The notes beneath the pieces were generated by a model, which was not told the origin of the DNA, made no database searches, and worked only from the letters and a program-made list of their open reading frames with translations. 64,000 nt of DNA from an uncultured Spirochaetaceae bacterium (GTDB taxonomy: Bacteria; Spirochaetota; Spirochaetia; Sphaerochaetales; Sphaerochaetaceae), in contig CALXYL010000011.1 of assembly GCA_944392985.1 (NCBI GenBank), positions 1 to 64,000 of the forward strand, read 5' to 3'. The position numbers were made by a program, and so were the translations under genes. Shown here one piece after another: positions 27,403-36,363 of this stretch (its first letter is position 1; each line of letters starts with the position of its first letter).

Positions 27403-28155
27403 TTAGATGATTCCCCACTTTGCCTTGAGCTCATCGAACTGGCCGTTCTCCATGAGGATTGCAAGGCCCTCGTTGATGAGGTCGAGAAGCTCTGTGTTGC
27501 CCTTCTGGACACCGATTGCGATTTCCTCAGCTGTGAACGGCTCGCCAGCAACAACAAGGAGATCCGCATAGTTCTCATTCTTCAGGACGAAATCAGAAGC
27601 GATGAGGGAGTCGCATACAGCACCGTCGAGGTTGTCGTTGAGCATATCCTCGATCGCCAGACCGATATCATCGTATCTCCTGATCTCTACAGGATACGCC
27701 TCAAGCGCGAAGTCACCGGTGGTTCCGATCTGGACGCCGACCTTGGCGCCTTCCGGGAGGTCATCGATGGATGAGATGGATGCGGCATCCTCGGTCTTGA
27801 TGATGAGCACCTGGCCCTGGTTGTTGATCGGGGTGGAGAAGTCGATTGTCGCCTTCCTCTCCTCCGTAATCGTCACCCCTGATGCGACACCATCATACTG
27901 TCCGTTCCTGAGACCCGCGAAGATCGTGTCCCATGGGATGTTCTGCACGATGAATGTCTTTCCGACAGCCTCTCCGATCATCGGGACAAGCTCAACCTCG
28001 AAGCCCGTGAGGTTGCCCTGCTCGTCGATATACTCGAACGGCGGCCATGTCGCATCTGTTGCGAATACATATTCTTCCTTCTCTTCAGCTCCGCCTGCGA
28101 AAGCCATGAACGGAACGAGGAGCATTACAATAGCAATAAGCGCATATTTTTTCAT
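27403..28155 (-). CDS. Polar amino acid ABC transporter substrate-binding protein (GlnH/HisJ-type)
   Basis: Exported binding protein of 250 residues, SBP_bac_3 family. The signal peptide ends in PFMAFAGGAEE. WPPFEYIDEQGNLTGFEVELV and GLRNGQYDGVASGVTITEERK are the classic cluster 3 signatures, and the ligand Arg lies in TEERK. Start ATG 28155 has AGAGG at suitable distance. It stands alone, between its own terminator and an inverted repeat that is also found before the permease-ATPase operon 13 kb away, so the three proteins probably form one importer. Confidence 0.93.
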   Translation of the reverse strand: MKKYALIAIVMLLVPFMAFAGGAEEKEEYVFATDATWPPFEYIDEQGNLTGFEVELVPMIGEAVGKTFIVQNIPWDTIFAGLRNGQYDGVASGVTITEERKATIDFSTPINNQGQVLIIKTEDAASISSIDDLPEGAKVGVQIGTTGDFALEAYPVEIRRYDDIGLAIEDMLNDNLDGAVCDSLIASDFVLKNENYADLLVVAGEPFTAEEIAIGVQKGNTELLDLINEGLAILMENGQFDELKAKWGII

Positions 28156-28189
28156 TTTCTTTGCCTCTTTCGCCGTTAACATTAATATT

Positions 28190-28219
28190 TATGCAGAAAC
28201 ATGTCAATATTTCTGCATA
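28190..28219. promoter_or_regulatory. Inverted repeat TATGCAGAAA...TTTCTGCATA with embedded -35
   Basis: Perfect 10-bp arms (28190-28199, 28210-28219) around a 10-nt centre. On the leftward strand a TTGACA (28208-28203) sits in the centre, so a bound protein would cover the -35 of the binding-protein gene. Same core as 15331-15358. It resembles ARG boxes only in the TGCATA element; the regulator is unknown. Confidence 0.6.
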
Positions 28220-28223
28220 CGAT

Positions 28224-29558
28224 TCATTCGGCCTTCACCGGTATAGGCCGTATCTTCGTCCTATAGATATGGAGATAGAAGAGCACGGAGAGCGTAAGTC
28301 CGACAGCTTCTGCCACAGTGAATGCGAACCAGACATTGTCGAGCACTTTCGTCTTTGCGAGAAGCGATGCCACAGGAAGGAGGACTGCAAGCTGCCTGAC
28401 TATTGATACGATCATCGCCGCATAGCCTTCGCCGGTGGCCTGGAATGCCGATGTAAGGCTTATCGATATTGCCGCAGGGATGAAGCAGATGGAGATGATC
28501 CTCAGCGCAGGCCGCCCTATGTCGAGCATATCGGAAGAGGCTGCGAAGAGCGAGAGCAGCAGGTCCGGAAGGAACTGGAAGATGAGGAATCCAACCACCA
28601 TGATTGCAACTGCGATCGTCCCACCTGTCCTGAGCGTGTTCGTCATGCGCCTGCGGTTCCTTGCCCCATAGTTGAATGCGACGATCGGGATCATGCCAGC
28701 CTGGAGTCCGAACACAGGCATGAACACGAAGGACTGGAGCTTGAAGTAGACGCCAAGCACGGAGACTGCTGTCGCGTTGAATTTGATGAGGATTGAGTTG
28801 AGAGCGCTGACCATGACGGTGCTGACGCTGTTCATGATGATGGTCGGTACGCCAACCTTGTAGATCTCGCTGATGATCTTCCCTGATGGCCTGAAATGCC
28901 TGAGAGAGAAGTGGAGCGTGACGTACTTGTTCCTGCTGACGAAGTAGAGTGCCGCGATCATGGAGACGATCTGTCCTATGACAGTCGCTATCGCCGCGCC
29001 TTTGACTCCCATGCCGAAAGCGAAGATGAATACAGGATCGAGTATGATGTTCGTTATAGCACCCAGCGACTGGGTGATCATCGGGTGGATCGAATCCCCT
29101 GTGGCCTGCATGATCCTCTCTGCCGTTATGTCTATGAAGATTCCGAATGAGAAGATGAGACAGATCGCGGCGTAGTCAACGGAGAGCTGGAGCAGCTCCG
29201 GATCATCGGTGAAGATCGAGAGGAACGGTCTTGTGCCGACGATGCCGAATACGGCGAAAACCAACCATGTAACGATCGCGAGGAAGAATCCGTTGTCAGC
29301 GGCTTTCTCGGCCTCTTCATGCTGCTTCTCTCCCAGCTTCCTTGCCAGATACGAGTTGACGCCTACAGCCGTTCCGATTCCGAATGCGATCATCAGGTTC
29401 TGAAGGGGGTATGCCAGCGAGACTGCAGTGAGCGCTGCTTCGGATACACGTGCCACGAAGATGCTGTCGACTACATTGTAGAGCGCCTGTATCAGCATTG
29501 AGAGCATCAGTGGCAATGAGAGCTTCGCTATGAGCTTTGGGATGGGCTCGTAGCCCAT
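28224..29558 (-). CDS. MATE family efflux transporter, first copy
   Basis: Twelve-helix MATE pump of 444 residues, with the N-terminal segment SLPLMLSMLIQALYNVVDSIFVAR typical of the NorM/DinF-like branch common in Firmicutes and spirochaetes. Two six-helix halves are visible. ATG 29558 is preferred: AAAGGG stands six bases upstream and the promoter would start transcription near 29587. An ATG at 29585 would sit at the very 5' end. Substrate unknown. The long open frame further upstream is antisense to the tolC-like gene and not part of this protein. Confidence 0.88.
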   Translation of the reverse strand: MGYEPIPKLIAKLSLPLMLSMLIQALYNVVDSIFVARVSEAALTAVSLAYPLQNLMIAFGIGTAVGVNSYLARKLGEKQHEEAEKAADNGFFLAIVTWLVFAVFGIVGTRPFLSIFTDDPELLQLSVDYAAICLIFSFGIFIDITAERIMQATGDSIHPMITQSLGAITNIILDPVFIFAFGMGVKGAAIATVIGQIVSMIAALYFVSRNKYVTLHFSLRHFRPSGKIISEIYKVGVPTIIMNSVSTVMVSALNSILIKFNATAVSVLGVYFKLQSFVFMPVFGLQAGMIPIVAFNYGARNRRRMTNTLRTGGTIAVAIMVVGFLIFQFLPDLLLSLFAASSDMLDIGRPALRIISICFIPAAISISLTSAFQATGEGYAAMIVSIVRQLAVLLPVASLLAKTKVLDNVWFAFTVAEAVGLTLSVLFYLHIYRTKIRPIPVKAE

Positions 29559-29593
29559 GATGTTCCCTTTGTTTTCATTTTCCATAGGTACGA

Positions 29594-29622
29594 GTAATAA
29601 GTTAAATGGAATTAATTTGCAA
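29594..29622 (-). promoter_or_regulatory. Promoter of first MATE gene
   Basis: Read leftward: TTGCAA (29622-29617), 17 nt, TATTAC (29599-29594). The predicted start point near 29587 argues for ATG 29558 rather than 29585. Confidence 0.5.
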
Positions 29623-29660
29623 CACTGTATTGATGCGGCCTTCTGTGGTAGCCTTTCCGT

Positions 29661-31061
29661 ATGAGACGCATCATAGCCGCCGCATTTCTCTTCCTGCCTC
29701 TTTTGCTGCATGGGGCTTCCTATGTGGATATCATAAGCAATGCAGAGACCCGGAGCGCTGCCGCAGCCGAGGCTCTTCTCCAGCGTGATGCCGGACTGAT
29801 TGCCACAGCAGGGATGGAGGTGGAGGAGGGAGCTGATCTTTCGTTCTCCATCCAGGCTGAGCCATTGTACGAGGACAGTTCCGCAGTGCGTCTTTCCGAG
29901 CTTGGTTTCTCCGCTGTGATCGAGGACACATCGCTCTCGGCCTCGCTTCCCTTCGGTGTGAGCTATGATGGCAGTGCAGCCTTTGTCTCTCCTTCCGCTT
30001 CTGTTTCCCATGCATTCGACTGGGGCCGTGATGATGATCTGCTTGAGAGCATGCAGATAGAGTCATCGCGCCTTTCCGTCGACCGTGAATACAGTGCCGC
30101 GATGCTCAGCATACGCAGCAACGTCATTTCCGTGATGGGTTCGCTGCTGCTCAATGAGGCTTCATCCATACGCGCAGAGGAGGAGCTGAGCGATTTTCTC
30201 CGTGACCGCAGCGATGCGCTCCTGCTGGGCAGCTATGCCGAGGGATCGCTCTTGGATGAGGCACAGCTTCTGGAGATAAGGAGGGCGGAGGATACCCTCG
30301 CCATCCTCGATTTGGAGCGGTCCGAGCTTGAGAAGCGTTTCATGAGGCTTGCGGGAGCAGAATGGACAGGAGTTGAGGGAATCCCATTCCCATCCTTCCC
30401 TGATATCCTCTCAACGGAGGGATCATCAGAGCTCAGGATGGCAGAGCTTCAGGCATCGATAGCGGAGGAGGAGCTTCTTCTTGCGGAATCCGGCTTATCC
30501 CCATCCAGGCTTGTGGTGGATACATCTGTATCAGGTACAGCCTACTTCGGTGAACGCCCTCTGATGGAAGGAATGCGCCTTTCGGATTCTGTATCGGTGG
30601 GCGGTGGACTTGAATGGGAAGGGAAGGAGTGGACTGTATCAGCATCTGGTGGAGGCAGCTGGGAACGTGACGGCAGCTTCTCTCCCAGCCTTACCATTGG
30701 CGCCGCTTGGCATGACGCGGGGCTTTCCGAGAGCGAGGATCTGGAGATCAGGGGACTGAGGAACACTGCGCTGATCCGCCGTGCGGACTATCTTGAGGCG
30801 CGCCGTTCGTTTGAAGAGGAAGGAAACGCGCTGTGGAACAGTATCCTGTCATGGCAGAGGGACTGGGCTGAGGCGGAGGCGGAGATGAGCTATCGCAGGG
30901 CTTCCCATGATAACCTTTCGCAGATGCTGGACAGAGGATTGATCACTGCGGAGAAGCTGCATGATTCGGCGGTGGAGATCGAGGCATTGGAACATGAGAT
31001 GGATGCGCTTCTGCTTGATGGACTCTCGCTTCAGGCCGAGGCTGAGATGCATCTTCTATGA
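29661..31061 (+). CDS. TolC-like outer-membrane efflux protein
   Basis: Outer-membrane channel component of 466 residues. A signal peptide (IIAAAFLFLPLLLHGAS) is followed by long, acidic coiled-coil helices in two halves, separated by strand-rich segments such as DTSLSASLPFGVSYDG and RLVVDTSVSGTAYFG. This is the repeated TolC layout, though divergent at sequence level. It is the first gene of an exporter operon; the adaptor gene overlaps its stop. No clear promoter or RBS was found upstream. Confidence 0.75.
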   Translation: MRRIIAAAFLFLPLLLHGASYVDIISNAETRSAAAAEALLQRDAGLIATAGMEVEEGADLSFSIQAEPLYEDSSAVRLSELGFSAVIEDTSLSASLPFGVSYDGSAAFVSPSASVSHAFDWGRDDDLLESMQIESSRLSVDREYSAAMLSIRSNVISVMGSLLLNEASSIRAEEELSDFLRDRSDALLLGSYAEGSLLDEAQLLEIRRAEDTLAILDLERSELEKRFMRLAGAEWTGVEGIPFPSFPDILSTEGSSELRMAELQASIAEEELLLAESGLSPSRLVVDTSVSGTAYFGERPLMEGMRLSDSVSVGGGLEWEGKEWTVSASGGGSWERDGSFSPSLTIGAAWHDAGLSESEDLEIRGLRNTALIRRADYLEARRSFEEEGNALWNSILSWQRDWAEAEAEMSYRRASHDNLSQMLDRGLITAEKLHDSAVEIEALEHEMDALLLDGLSLQAEAEMHLL

Positions 31062-31069
31062 GGTGTGGT

Positions 31070-32116
31070 ATGGATGATCGAAGTATAGTGGATGAGCGCA
31101 AAAGGAGAAGAAGGGCAGGAAGGCGCCGCCGGATTCTGGCGGTGGCTGCTGTTGCTGTGGCCGCAGTGCTTGCTCTTTCCTTCCTCCTCCAGAGGGATGA
31201 TGATCCGAAGCCCCAGGACGGGACGCTGAGGGAAGCGGTGGTGATCTCCAATACATACACGCAGATCATTGATATCTCGGGATATGTGGAGCCATATGAC
31301 ACACAGGAGACGAAATTCCGTTCCACAGGAGCTGTAACGGGAGTATTCGTGGAGGAAGGGGATGCGGTTGAGGAAGGGCAGCTCCTTGCTTCAATAGATA
31401 ATACACAGCAGCTGGCATCGCTGCAGGATATACGGGATCAGATTGAGGAGGCGGAGCTGAGCGGATCCGTTCGCGATCTTGAGCTGCTGCGTCTCAGGGA
31501 GACGAATGCCGAGAATGCCCTCGACTACACCAATATCTATGCAGCTTTCGATGGAGAGGTCGCTTCTGTTGATGTTTCTGTTGGTGATTATTTCGAGGCA
31601 GGGGATTCCGTCGTGACGATCGTGGACCGCTCGAGGCTCAAGGCGACTGTTGAGATCGATGAGATCGACATGCAGTACGTCAGGCTTGGGCAGACTGCGG
31701 AGCTTGTCTTTGAATCGCGTCCTGATATCGTTGTTGAGGCTGTGGTTTCATATATCCCGATGCTTGGCCGCTATACGGATCAGGGAATCGGAGTCGCTGA
31801 TGTCGAGCTTCTGATCGAGGATCCGCCGGAGGGCATAATGCCTGGATTCACGTTCGAGGGTACGATTGCCGCTGAGGAGGATGTGGAGATGCTTCTGATC
31901 CCTCAGAGCGCCATCACCAGAGGAAGGGGAGGCGCTGAGAGCGTGTCTGTCAGGCGTTCCGATGGCTCTGCAGAGACGGTGAGCGTCAGGACTGAGTATC
32001 TTGGGGAAGGTCTTTCCGAGGTGCTTTCCGGGAATCTGAAGGAAGGAGATGTCCTTCTCTACAGTTCCGTGTCCCAGCTTGGTGCCTTCGCCCCTCCTGG
32101 AGGGCCAGGCCGATGA
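31070..32116 (+). CDS. MacA/HlyD-type periplasmic adaptor
   Basis: Membrane-fusion protein of 348 residues. A very basic N-terminus (RRRRAGRRRR) precedes one transmembrane anchor (ILAVAAVAVAAVLALSFLL). The lipoyl/barrel-sandwich halves are AVTGVFVEEGDAVEEGQLLASIDN and AAFDGEVASVDVSVGDYFEAGD, separated by a short helical hairpin. The beta-barrel and membrane-proximal parts follow. ATG 31070 has GAGGTG four bases upstream; ATG 31058, which overlaps the preceding stop, is the alternative. It should link the TolC-like channel to the ABC pump. Confidence 0.87.
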   Translation: MDDRSIVDERKRRRRAGRRRRILAVAAVAVAAVLALSFLLQRDDDPKPQDGTLREAVVISNTYTQIIDISGYVEPYDTQETKFRSTGAVTGVFVEEGDAVEEGQLLASIDNTQQLASLQDIRDQIEEAELSGSVRDLELLRLRETNAENALDYTNIYAAFDGEVASVDVSVGDYFEAGDSVVTIVDRSRLKATVEIDEIDMQYVRLGQTAELVFESRPDIVVEAVVSYIPMLGRYTDQGIGVADVELLIEDPPEGIMPGFTFEGTIAAEEDVEMLLIPQSAITRGRGGAESVSVRRSDGSAETVSVRTEYLGEGLSEVLSGNLKEGDVLLYSSVSQLGAFAPPGGPGR

Positions 32117-32790
32117 AGGCAGCCATAGAGCTTGTTGATGTCTCAAGGCTCTACGTCGTCGGGGATACGGTTGTACGGGCCCTGGACAGGGTGTCGCTCT
32201 CCATTGAGGAGCATTCATTCACCGCGATCATGGGGCCGTCGGGCTCTGGTAAATCCACGCTGATGTCCCTCATCGGCTGCCTTGATGTCCCGACGGAAGG
32301 AAGGATCCTCATCGATGGTGAGGATACGAGCGGCATGGATGAGGAAGAACTTGCGTATATAAGGAACAGGAAGATCGGCTTTGTATTCCAGCATTTCTCG
32401 CTCCTGCCGAAGCTGAATGCGCTGGATAACGCGGCATTGCCTCTCCTGTATGCCGGTGTCGGCCAGAGGGAAAGGCGTGAGAGGGCCGCGGATATGCTGG
32501 AGCGGGTCGGGCTGAAGGACAGGATGAGGCACAGGCCTTCAGAGCTTTCAGGCGGGCAGAAGCAGAGGGTCGCCATCGCAAGGGCGCTGGTCAATGATCC
32601 ATCCATACTGCTGGCTGATGAACCGACTGGTGCCCTTGATTCGGTTACGGGACATGAGGTGATGGAGCTTTTCCATCGCCTGAATGAGGAGGGGCATACA
32701 ATCGTTTTCGTCACCCATGACCGCTCCCTTGCTGAGGAGTGCGGCAGGATAGTCCCGATAAGGGACGGGAGGATCGATGATGCTACGTGA
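32113..32790 (+). CDS. MacB-type ABC transporter ATP-binding protein
   Basis: ATPase of 225 residues, LolD/MacB family. Walker [11 protein letters not shown]-loop VFQHFSLLPKLNA, signature [15 protein letters not shown], Walker B ILLADEPTGALDS (the ADEPTGALDS motif is typical for MacB/LolD) and H-loop VFVTHDRSLA. ATGA overlap with the adaptor; GGAGGG eight bases upstream. Confidence 0.93.
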   Translation: MKAAIELVDVSRLYVVGDTVVRALDRVSLSIEEHSFTAIMGPSGSGKSTLMSLIGCLDVPTEGRILIDGEDTSGMDEEELAYIRNRKIGFVFQHFSLLPKLNALDNAALPLLYAGVGQRERRERAADMLERVGLKDRMRHRPSELSGGQKQRVAIARALVNDPSILLADEPTGALDSVTGHEVMELFHRLNEEGHTIVFVTHDRSLAEECGRIVPIRDGRIDDAT

Positions 32791-33964
32791 GAACATCTCA
32801 ATGGCTTTCTCCTCCATGGCCGGGAATCGTCTCAGGACATTCCTCTCCCTTTTGGGAATCATGATCGGTGTCGCTTCGGTTGTCGCTATCCTCAATCTCG
32901 GAAGGAGTGTCTCGGAGAGTATCAGCCAGTCCTTTGAGATCGGCGGGCTCGATACCGTGAGCATCATGCCCCGGGGATCAGCGCGTGAGACGATGATATT
33001 CACCGAGGAATTCGCGTACAGCCTCATGAATGAGGTGGATGGCATCAGGGAGGTTCTGCCCGTCGTCTCATCTGCGGCAAACATCCGCAATGGGCAGGAG
33101 ATATACGAAGGGGCCTCGATACAGGGAGTGACCTCAGGCTATTTCGCCTCCAATGCCCTGGAGCTACAGGATGGGGAATTCTTCGATGCGGCCGCGAACA
33201 TAAACAGGCGCCAGGTCGCTGTCATAGGCTCTGCTCTGGCGTCGGAGCTTTTCCCGGGATCATCCGCAGTCGGAAAGTATGTATCTGTGTTCCGCCGTCA
33301 GGCAAAGAGCTTCTTTGTGATCGGCGTGCTCTCCGACAAGGAGGCGGCCCAGGGTTCGAGCTACGATTATTCGCTCTTCATGCCATACAACACATATGTA
33401 CAGCGCTTCCGCAGGACGGATCAGGTCGGAACATACATCGTCAAGACGGCAGATGGATATGACGCGACGGAGATTGCGGACAGCATCGAGCGCTACCTGA
33501 ACGAGATAGCGGGGTCGGATTACTACCGCATATTCAGTCCTGCGACGATCAAGGAGATGGCGGATTCCGTCATGTCCACATTCTCGGCATTCCTTGCGGC
33601 CATTGCGGCTATATCGCTGGTGGTCGGGGGCATCGGGATCATGAACATCATGCTTGTATCCGTCGTGGAGAGGACGGGCGAGATCGGGATCAGGAAGGCA
33701 CTTGGTGCAACGCCGGGAGCGATAAGATCGCAGTTTCTGGTGGAATCCGTGACGCTCTCCCTCTCAGGGGGCCTTCTGGGGCTTCTGATAGGCAGCGCTA
33801 TCAGCTACGCGGCGGTCAGTGCCGCAGGCTGGACGCTCCACCTTTCGCTGGGAGCTGTCGCCATCTCGCTTCTCTTCTCGCTTGCCATCGGGGTGTTCTT
33901 CGGCTGGTATCCGGCGGCAAAGGCCGCACGGCTTGCTCCGATGGAGGCTCTTGCCAGGGAATAG
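32780..33964 (+). CDS. MacB-type ABC transporter permease
   Basis: Four-helix MacB/FtsX-family permease of 394 residues. N-terminal RENISMAFSSMAGNRLRTFLSLLGIMIGVASV is a hallmark. A large periplasmic domain (about 45-270) and three C-terminal helices follow, with the coupling segment VERTGEIGIRKALGATPGAI. ATG 32780 lies seven bases after GGGAGG; ATG 32777 is adjacent in the same frame. As the ATPase is separate, this is a two-gene version of MacB, exporting an unknown substrate such as a peptide, antibiotic or lipoprotein. Confidence 0.92.
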   Translation: MLRENISMAFSSMAGNRLRTFLSLLGIMIGVASVVAILNLGRSVSESISQSFEIGGLDTVSIMPRGSARETMIFTEEFAYSLMNEVDGIREVLPVVSSAANIRNGQEIYEGASIQGVTSGYFASNALELQDGEFFDAAANINRRQVAVIGSALASELFPGSSAVGKYVSVFRRQAKSFFVIGVLSDKEAAQGSSYDYSLFMPYNTYVQRFRRTDQVGTYIVKTADGYDATEIADSIERYLNEIAGSDYYRIFSPATIKEMADSVMSTFSAFLAAIAAISLVVGGIGIMNIMLVSVVERTGEIGIRKALGATPGAIRSQFLVESVTLSLSGGLLGLLIGSAISYAAVSAAGWTLHLSLGAVAISLLFSLAIGVFFGWYPAAKAARLAPMEALARE

Positions 33965-33971
33965 GCGATTA

Positions 33972-34000
33972 TTGCCAAGGGTGTTATAAGCAAATACAAT
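33972..34000 (+). promoter_or_regulatory. Promoter of aspartate kinase gene
   Basis: TTGCCA (33972-33977), 17 nt, TACAAT (33995-34000), then GGAGG and ATG 34018. Good spacing and near-consensus hexamers. Confidence 0.65.
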
Positions 34001-34017
34001 CAGGCTGGAGGAATACG

Positions 34018-35316
34018 ATGATAGTATCCAAGTTCGGAGGAAGCAGCGTAGCGGATGCTGACCAGATCAGGAAGGTCAAGGCAATACTTGAGAGCGATGA
34101 AAGGCGCAGGATCGCAATCGTCAGCGCACCGGGGAAGAGGCAGAAGGGTGACGAGAAGATCACCGATCTTCTGTACAAATGCAACAGCCTCGTGCAGAAG
34201 GGGCTGACATGCCGTCCTGTATTCAATGAGATATCCAAGCGTTTCGTGCAGATTGCACAGAAGCTGAAGATCGATGACAAGAAGCTCTCCGAACGCCTCG
34301 ATGACATACGCTGCAAGATTGATGCCGGACGCGGTGCTGATTATGCCGCATCCAGAGGTGAGTACCTCTCCGCGCTTGTGATCAGCGAGTTCCTCGGCTG
34401 GGAGTTTCTGGATGCTGAGGATGTCATCATCATCAACCAGGATTCGACAGTCAATGAAGCGACGTATCAGCGGCTGAAGGAGAAGCTCGATCCGGATAGG
34501 AACTATGTCATACCCGGCTTCTATGGAGAGACGGAGCAGGGCGTCGTCAAGACATTCACCCGCGGTGGCTCGGATATCACGGGATCCATCGTCGCCAGGG
34601 CGATCAATGCGGAGCTCTATGAGAACTGGACGGATGTGTCTGGTATCTACCGCGCGGATCCCCGCATCGTGGAGAATGCCGCCGTCAACCCAGAGCTGTC
34701 CTACAAGGAGGTCAGGGAGCTGTCGGATGTAGGTGCTACGGTATTCCATGAGGAAGCGATTGCTCCGATCCATGAGGCAGGGATCCCGATTGTCGTGAAG
34801 AACACCAACAGGCCGGAGGACCCAGGTACAAGGATCGTTCCAGAGTCCAATGATTTCGGTCCCACGGCTGTTTCCGCTCGCGGCGGGCTTTCCCGCATCA
34901 GGCTGCGCAAGCTGATGCTGTTCAAGAAATACGGCATGCGCCACGCACTGCTTACGATGCTCCACATCTTCGGCATCCGGCCGAGCTACTCGCTTTTCGG
35001 AATCGACAGCATCGTCTGGTTCTTTGATTCCAAGATGGCTAATGACAGCGTCTGCCAGGCAATGTGCGAACGTCTGAAGAAGGAGTTTGGCCTCGATTCC
35101 ATAGAAGTGGATCATGGCCATGCCATCCTCGGTGTTGTCGGCGATGGGATGTCCTCCTCCGATGCATACCTCCAGACTGCCATGACACTGAAGGAGAATG
35201 GCATCGCTACGACATTCGTCAATTACGGCGCTTCCGATTCCTCCGTCCTCTTCGGCGTGAAGGAAGCGGATGCCGCTGCTGCCGTCAAGGCCGTCTACAG
35301 CAGGCTGTTCGGCTGA
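34018..35316 (+). CDS. lysC: Aspartate kinase
   Basis: Monofunctional aspartokinase of 432 residues, first step of lysine/threonine/methionine synthesis. KFGGSSVAD (residues 5-13) is the kinase signature, followed by FTRGGSDITGSIVARAI and ENWTDVSGIYRADPRIV. The C-terminal 130 residues form two ACT domains (LFGIDSIVWFFDS; HAILGVVGDGM), the regulatory part. GGAGG precedes the ATG. The stop overlaps the start of a LacI-family gene (TGATG), an unusual coupling of a biosynthetic enzyme with a sugar-type repressor. Confidence 0.95.
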   Translation: MIVSKFGGSSVADADQIRKVKAILESDERRRIAIVSAPGKRQKGDEKITDLLYKCNSLVQKGLTCRPVFNEISKRFVQIAQKLKIDDKKLSERLDDIRCKIDAGRGADYAASRGEYLSALVISEFLGWEFLDAEDVIIINQDSTVNEATYQRLKEKLDPDRNYVIPGFYGETEQGVVKTFTRGGSDITGSIVARAINAELYENWTDVSGIYRADPRIVENAAVNPELSYKEVRELSDVGATVFHEEAIAPIHEAGIPIVVKNTNRPEDPGTRIVPESNDFGPTAVSARGGLSRIRLRKLMLFKKYGMRHALLTMLHIFGIRPSYSLFGIDSIVWFFDSKMANDSVCQAMCERLKKEFGLDSIEVDHGHAILGVVGDGMSSSDAYLQTAMTLKENGIATTFVNYGASDSSVLFGVKEADAAAAVKAVYSRLFG

Positions 35317-36293
35317 TGACCATCTATGATATCGCGAAGGAAGCAGGTGTCTCCGGCAGCACTGTGTCGCGCGTGATCAACAACCGTCCCGGAATCAATG
35401 CCGAGACAAGGAAGCGCGTGCAGGCAGTGCTGGCCAAATATGATTACTCTCCCGATGAGGCCGCCCGCGGCCTTGTCAGCCGCAATTCGGGCATGATAGG
35501 CATCCTCGTCAGCGATATCCGGAACCTCCACTACATCGAAGGGGCATACATCATCGAGGAGAAGATGCTTGAAAGCGGCTACTGTTCGATCATCCTCAAT
35601 ACCGGTGATGATTCCGGCGGCAGGGCAGGGTATATCAAGCTGCTTGCATCAAGGAGGGTGAAGGGGGCTGTGCTGATCGGCTCCTCCTTTGGCACCCCGG
35701 ACATCGAGGCTGCCATACAGCTTCATCTTCCATCGGTTCCCGTTGTGATCGCCAATGGACGCCTTGATCTGCCGAATGCGTATTCCGTTGTCGCTGATGA
35801 GAGGGGCGGGGTCCATGAGGCTGCCTCATACCTCCTGAAGAAGGGACGGAAGGATATCATCTACCTCGATGGCCTCGACACGCCAAGCAACGCGGAGAAG
35901 AGATGCGGATACATCGCGGCCATGGAGGAAGCGGGGCAGGCGTGCCGTGTTGTCGGTACTGATGGCACATACCATGGAGCTCTTTCCGTCTTTGCTTCGA
36001 TACTTGATTCAGGAGAGAGGGTCGATGGCGTCATCGCTGCTGTGGATATCATCGCAATGGGAGCGGAGCGTGCAGCTTATGATCGTGCTCTCCGCATGCC
36101 TGATGATATCTCCATCATCGGTATTGACAATTCCCCATATGCCGAGCTGAGCACTCCGCGCCTATCCTCCCTTGATACAAAGCTCTCCCAGCTGAGCACA
36201 GCCTGCGCTGATACGCTTCTTGCTGTCCTTGGTGGCAGGGAAGCCGAGCGCGTGAGTATCATCAGGCCATCACTTGTCATAAGGGAGACATGA
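35316..36293 (+). CDS. LacI family transcriptional regulator
   Basis: Repressor of 325 residues. The N-terminal HTH reads TIYDIAKEAGVSGSTVSRVIN, with hinge helix region SPDEAARGLVSR. The periplasmic-binding-protein-like effector domain follows (GMIGILVSDIRN ... ISIIGIDNSPYAEL). ATG 35316 is inside the aspartate kinase stop. A 16-bp palindrome of exact LacI-family form lies 45 bp downstream of its stop, over the start of the panE-cyclase transcript, and is its likely target. The effector is unknown. Confidence 0.93.
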   Translation: MTIYDIAKEAGVSGSTVSRVINNRPGINAETRKRVQAVLAKYDYSPDEAARGLVSRNSGMIGILVSDIRNLHYIEGAYIIEEKMLESGYCSIILNTGDDSGGRAGYIKLLASRRVKGAVLIGSSFGTPDIEAAIQLHLPSVPVVIANGRLDLPNAYSVVADERGGVHEAASYLLKKGRKDIIYLDGLDTPSNAEKRCGYIAAMEEAGQACRVVGTDGTYHGALSVFASILDSGERVDGVIAAVDIIAMGAERAAYDRALRMPDDISIIGIDNSPYAELSTPRLSSLDTKLSQLSTACADTLLAVLGGREAERVSIIRPSLVIRET

Positions 36294-36304
36294 GGGAAAG
36301 CATA

Positions 36305-36333
36305 TTGACAGCAGGGGAAAGATGCATGATAAT
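36305..36333 (+). promoter_or_regulatory. Promoter of ketopantoate reductase-cyclase operon
   Basis: TTGACA (36305-36310), 17 nt, GATAAT (36328-36333). Near-consensus. The predicted start point falls inside the LacI-type palindrome. Confidence 0.7.
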
Positions 36334-36337
36334 CACA

Positions 36338-36353
36338 TTGCAATCGATTGCAA
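36338..36353. promoter_or_regulatory. LacI-family operator
   Basis: TTGCAATCGATTGCAA, a perfect 16-bp palindrome with the central CG typical of LacI/CcpA-type sites. It lies over the predicted transcription start, five bases after the -10, where binding would block the promoter. Confidence 0.75.
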
Positions 36354-36363
36354 AGGTATAATC

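Noticed and set aside
29586-30011. N-terminal extension of the first MATE gene by about 140 codons
   Set aside because: It runs antisense through the tolC-like gene and the MATE promoter; the family starts at the first transmembrane segment.
34000-35121. 373-codon leftward frame over aspartate kinase
   Set aside because: Antisense to a well conserved enzyme with promoter and RBS; no recognisable motif or RBS of its own.
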